From positions 1 through 6,385 of the forward strand of contig CACZQA010000173.1 of the NCBI GenBank assembly GCA_902783175.1: DNA of 6,385 nt. The letters are read 5' to 3'. The notes beneath the pieces are model-generated. The model had not been told where the DNA came from and did no database searches. It saw nothing but the letters and a program-made list of their open reading frames with translations. The DNA is from an uncultured Coriobacteriaceae bacterium. GTDB lineage: Bacteria > Actinomycetota > Coriobacteriia > Coriobacteriales > QAMH01. A program made the translations under genes and the position numbers. Position 1 is the stretch's first letter; every line of letters begins with the position of its first letter. Below are positions 5,669 to 6,385 of the stretch, piece by piece.

Positions 5669-6385
5669 ATGGCAAAGGTCAACGCCAACTACGAAAAGCT
5701 CCCCGGCAGCTACCTGTTCTCCGACATCGCCCACAGGACCGCCGCCTACAGCGAGCAGCACCCCGAGGCAAAGCTCATCCGCATGGGCATCGGCGACGTG
5801 ACGCGCCCGCTCGCCCCGGCCGTCATCGAGGCGATGCACGCAGCCGTCGACGACATGTCCACCGTCGAGGGCTTCCACGGCTACGGTCCCGAGCAGGGCT
5901 ATGACTTCCTGCGCGAGGCCATCGCGAAAGGCGACTACGCGGCACGCGGCATCGATATCGACGTCGACGAGATTTTCGTCTCCGACGGTGCCAAGAGCGA
6001 CTGCGGCAACATCGGCGACATCCTCTCCATCGACAACAAGGTGGCCGTCTGCGACCCGGTCTACCCCGTCTACGTCGACACGAACGCCATGGCCGGCCGC
6101 GCGGGCGACTACGACGAGGCCGCCGAGAAGTGGACGAACATCACCTACATGCCCACCACCGCCGAAAACGGCTTCTGCCCGGCGCTGCCCGACGAGCCCG
6201 TCGACGTCATCTACCTGTGCTCGCCCAACAACCCGACGGGCACCGTGCTCAACGCCGAACAGCTCAAGATGTGGGTCGACTACGCCAACGAGCACGATGC
6301 GATCATCATGTTCGATGCCGCCTACGAGCGCTTCATCACCGAGCCCGGCATCCCGCACTCCATCTACGAGATCGAAGGCGCCAAG
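5669..6385 (+). CDS. dapL: LL-diaminopimelate aminotransferase, 3'-truncated by window edge
   Basis: PLP enzyme of aminotransferase class I/II that converts tetrahydrodipicolinate plus glutamate to LL-DAP and 2-oxoglutarate, bypassing the succinylase and acetylase routes. The 239 codons present are uninterrupted; family members have about 410 residues, so roughly 170 are missing, including the PLP-binding lysine (normally near 270). Visible motifs: KLPGSYLF (10-17), [12 protein letters not shown] (37-48), [19 protein letters not shown] (67-85), [12 protein letters not shown] (104-115), [16 protein letters not shown] (129-144), SPNNPTGT (185-192) with the PLP-contacting Asn, and FDAAYE (215-220) with the Asp that pairs with the PLP ring nitrogen. 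[15 protein letters not shown] and SDGAKSD distinguish DapL from ordinary aspartate or tyrosine aminotransferases. It is divergent from dapF, which uses its product. Confidence 0.96.
   Translation, partial: MAKVNANYEKLPGSYLFSDIAHRTAAYSEQHPEAKLIRMGIGDVTRPLAPAVIEAMHAAVDDMSTVEGFHGYGPEQGYDFLREAIAKGDYAARGIDIDVDEIFVSDGAKSDCGNIGDILSIDNKVAVCDPVYPVYVDTNAMAGRAGDYDEAAEKWTNITYMPTTAENGFCPALPDEPVDVIYLCSPNNPTGTVLNAEQLKMWVDYANEHDAIIMFDAAYERFITEPGIPHSIYEIEGAK

Noticed and set aside
5666..6358. Minus-strand ORF of 230 codons opposite dapL
   Set aside because: It mirrors the DapL codons on the other strand, is rich in Val, Asp and Gly, and has no family signature; dapL has a good ribosome-binding site and full motifs.

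Overview
The window is GC-rich and holds three housekeeping genes of nitrogen and diaminopimelate (DAP)/lysine metabolism, plus the two intergenic regions that control them. On the minus strand, from right to left, are dapF (complete, diaminopimelate epimerase) and gltB (glutamate synthase large subunit, running off the left edge). On the plus strand is dapL (LL-diaminopimelate aminotransferase), diverging from dapF and running off the right edge. The strong G/C third-position bias, a Bacillus-like GltB, and a DapL resembling the clostridial type suggest a high-GC Gram-positive bacterium. My best guess is an actinobacterium of the Coriobacteriia, but this rests on remembered sequence resemblance and not on a search.

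Layout. 1-4286 (minus): gltB, 1428 codons read without a stop or frameshift; roughly the last 80-100 residues lie outside. 4287-4587: intergenic, with the gltB leader and a weak promoter candidate on the left and an intrinsic terminator for dapF on the right. The leader contains a long hairpin whose one imperfect pair becomes a G-U wobble only in the gltB-sense transcript. 4588-5454 (minus): dapF. 5455-5668: divergent control region with a dapF -10 candidate, a 22-bp dyad and two small hairpins before dapL. 5669-6385 (plus): the first 239 codons of dapL, ending before the PLP lysine.

The genes form a coherent pathway. GOGAT makes L-glutamate; DapL uses glutamate as amino donor to convert tetrahydrodipicolinate to LL-DAP in one step; DapF epimerises LL-DAP to meso-DAP for peptidoglycan cross-links and lysine synthesis. 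The terminator after dapF argues that gltB is mainly transcribed from its own promoter.

I found no mobile element, CRISPR array, tRNA, rRNA or defence-type gene, and no sign of an undescribed multi-gene system. The parts most worth a second look are non-coding: the gltB leader, where the hairpin loop is complementary to the ribosome-binding region, and the dyad between dapF and dapL. The very long ORF antisense to gltB is a codon-use artefact.
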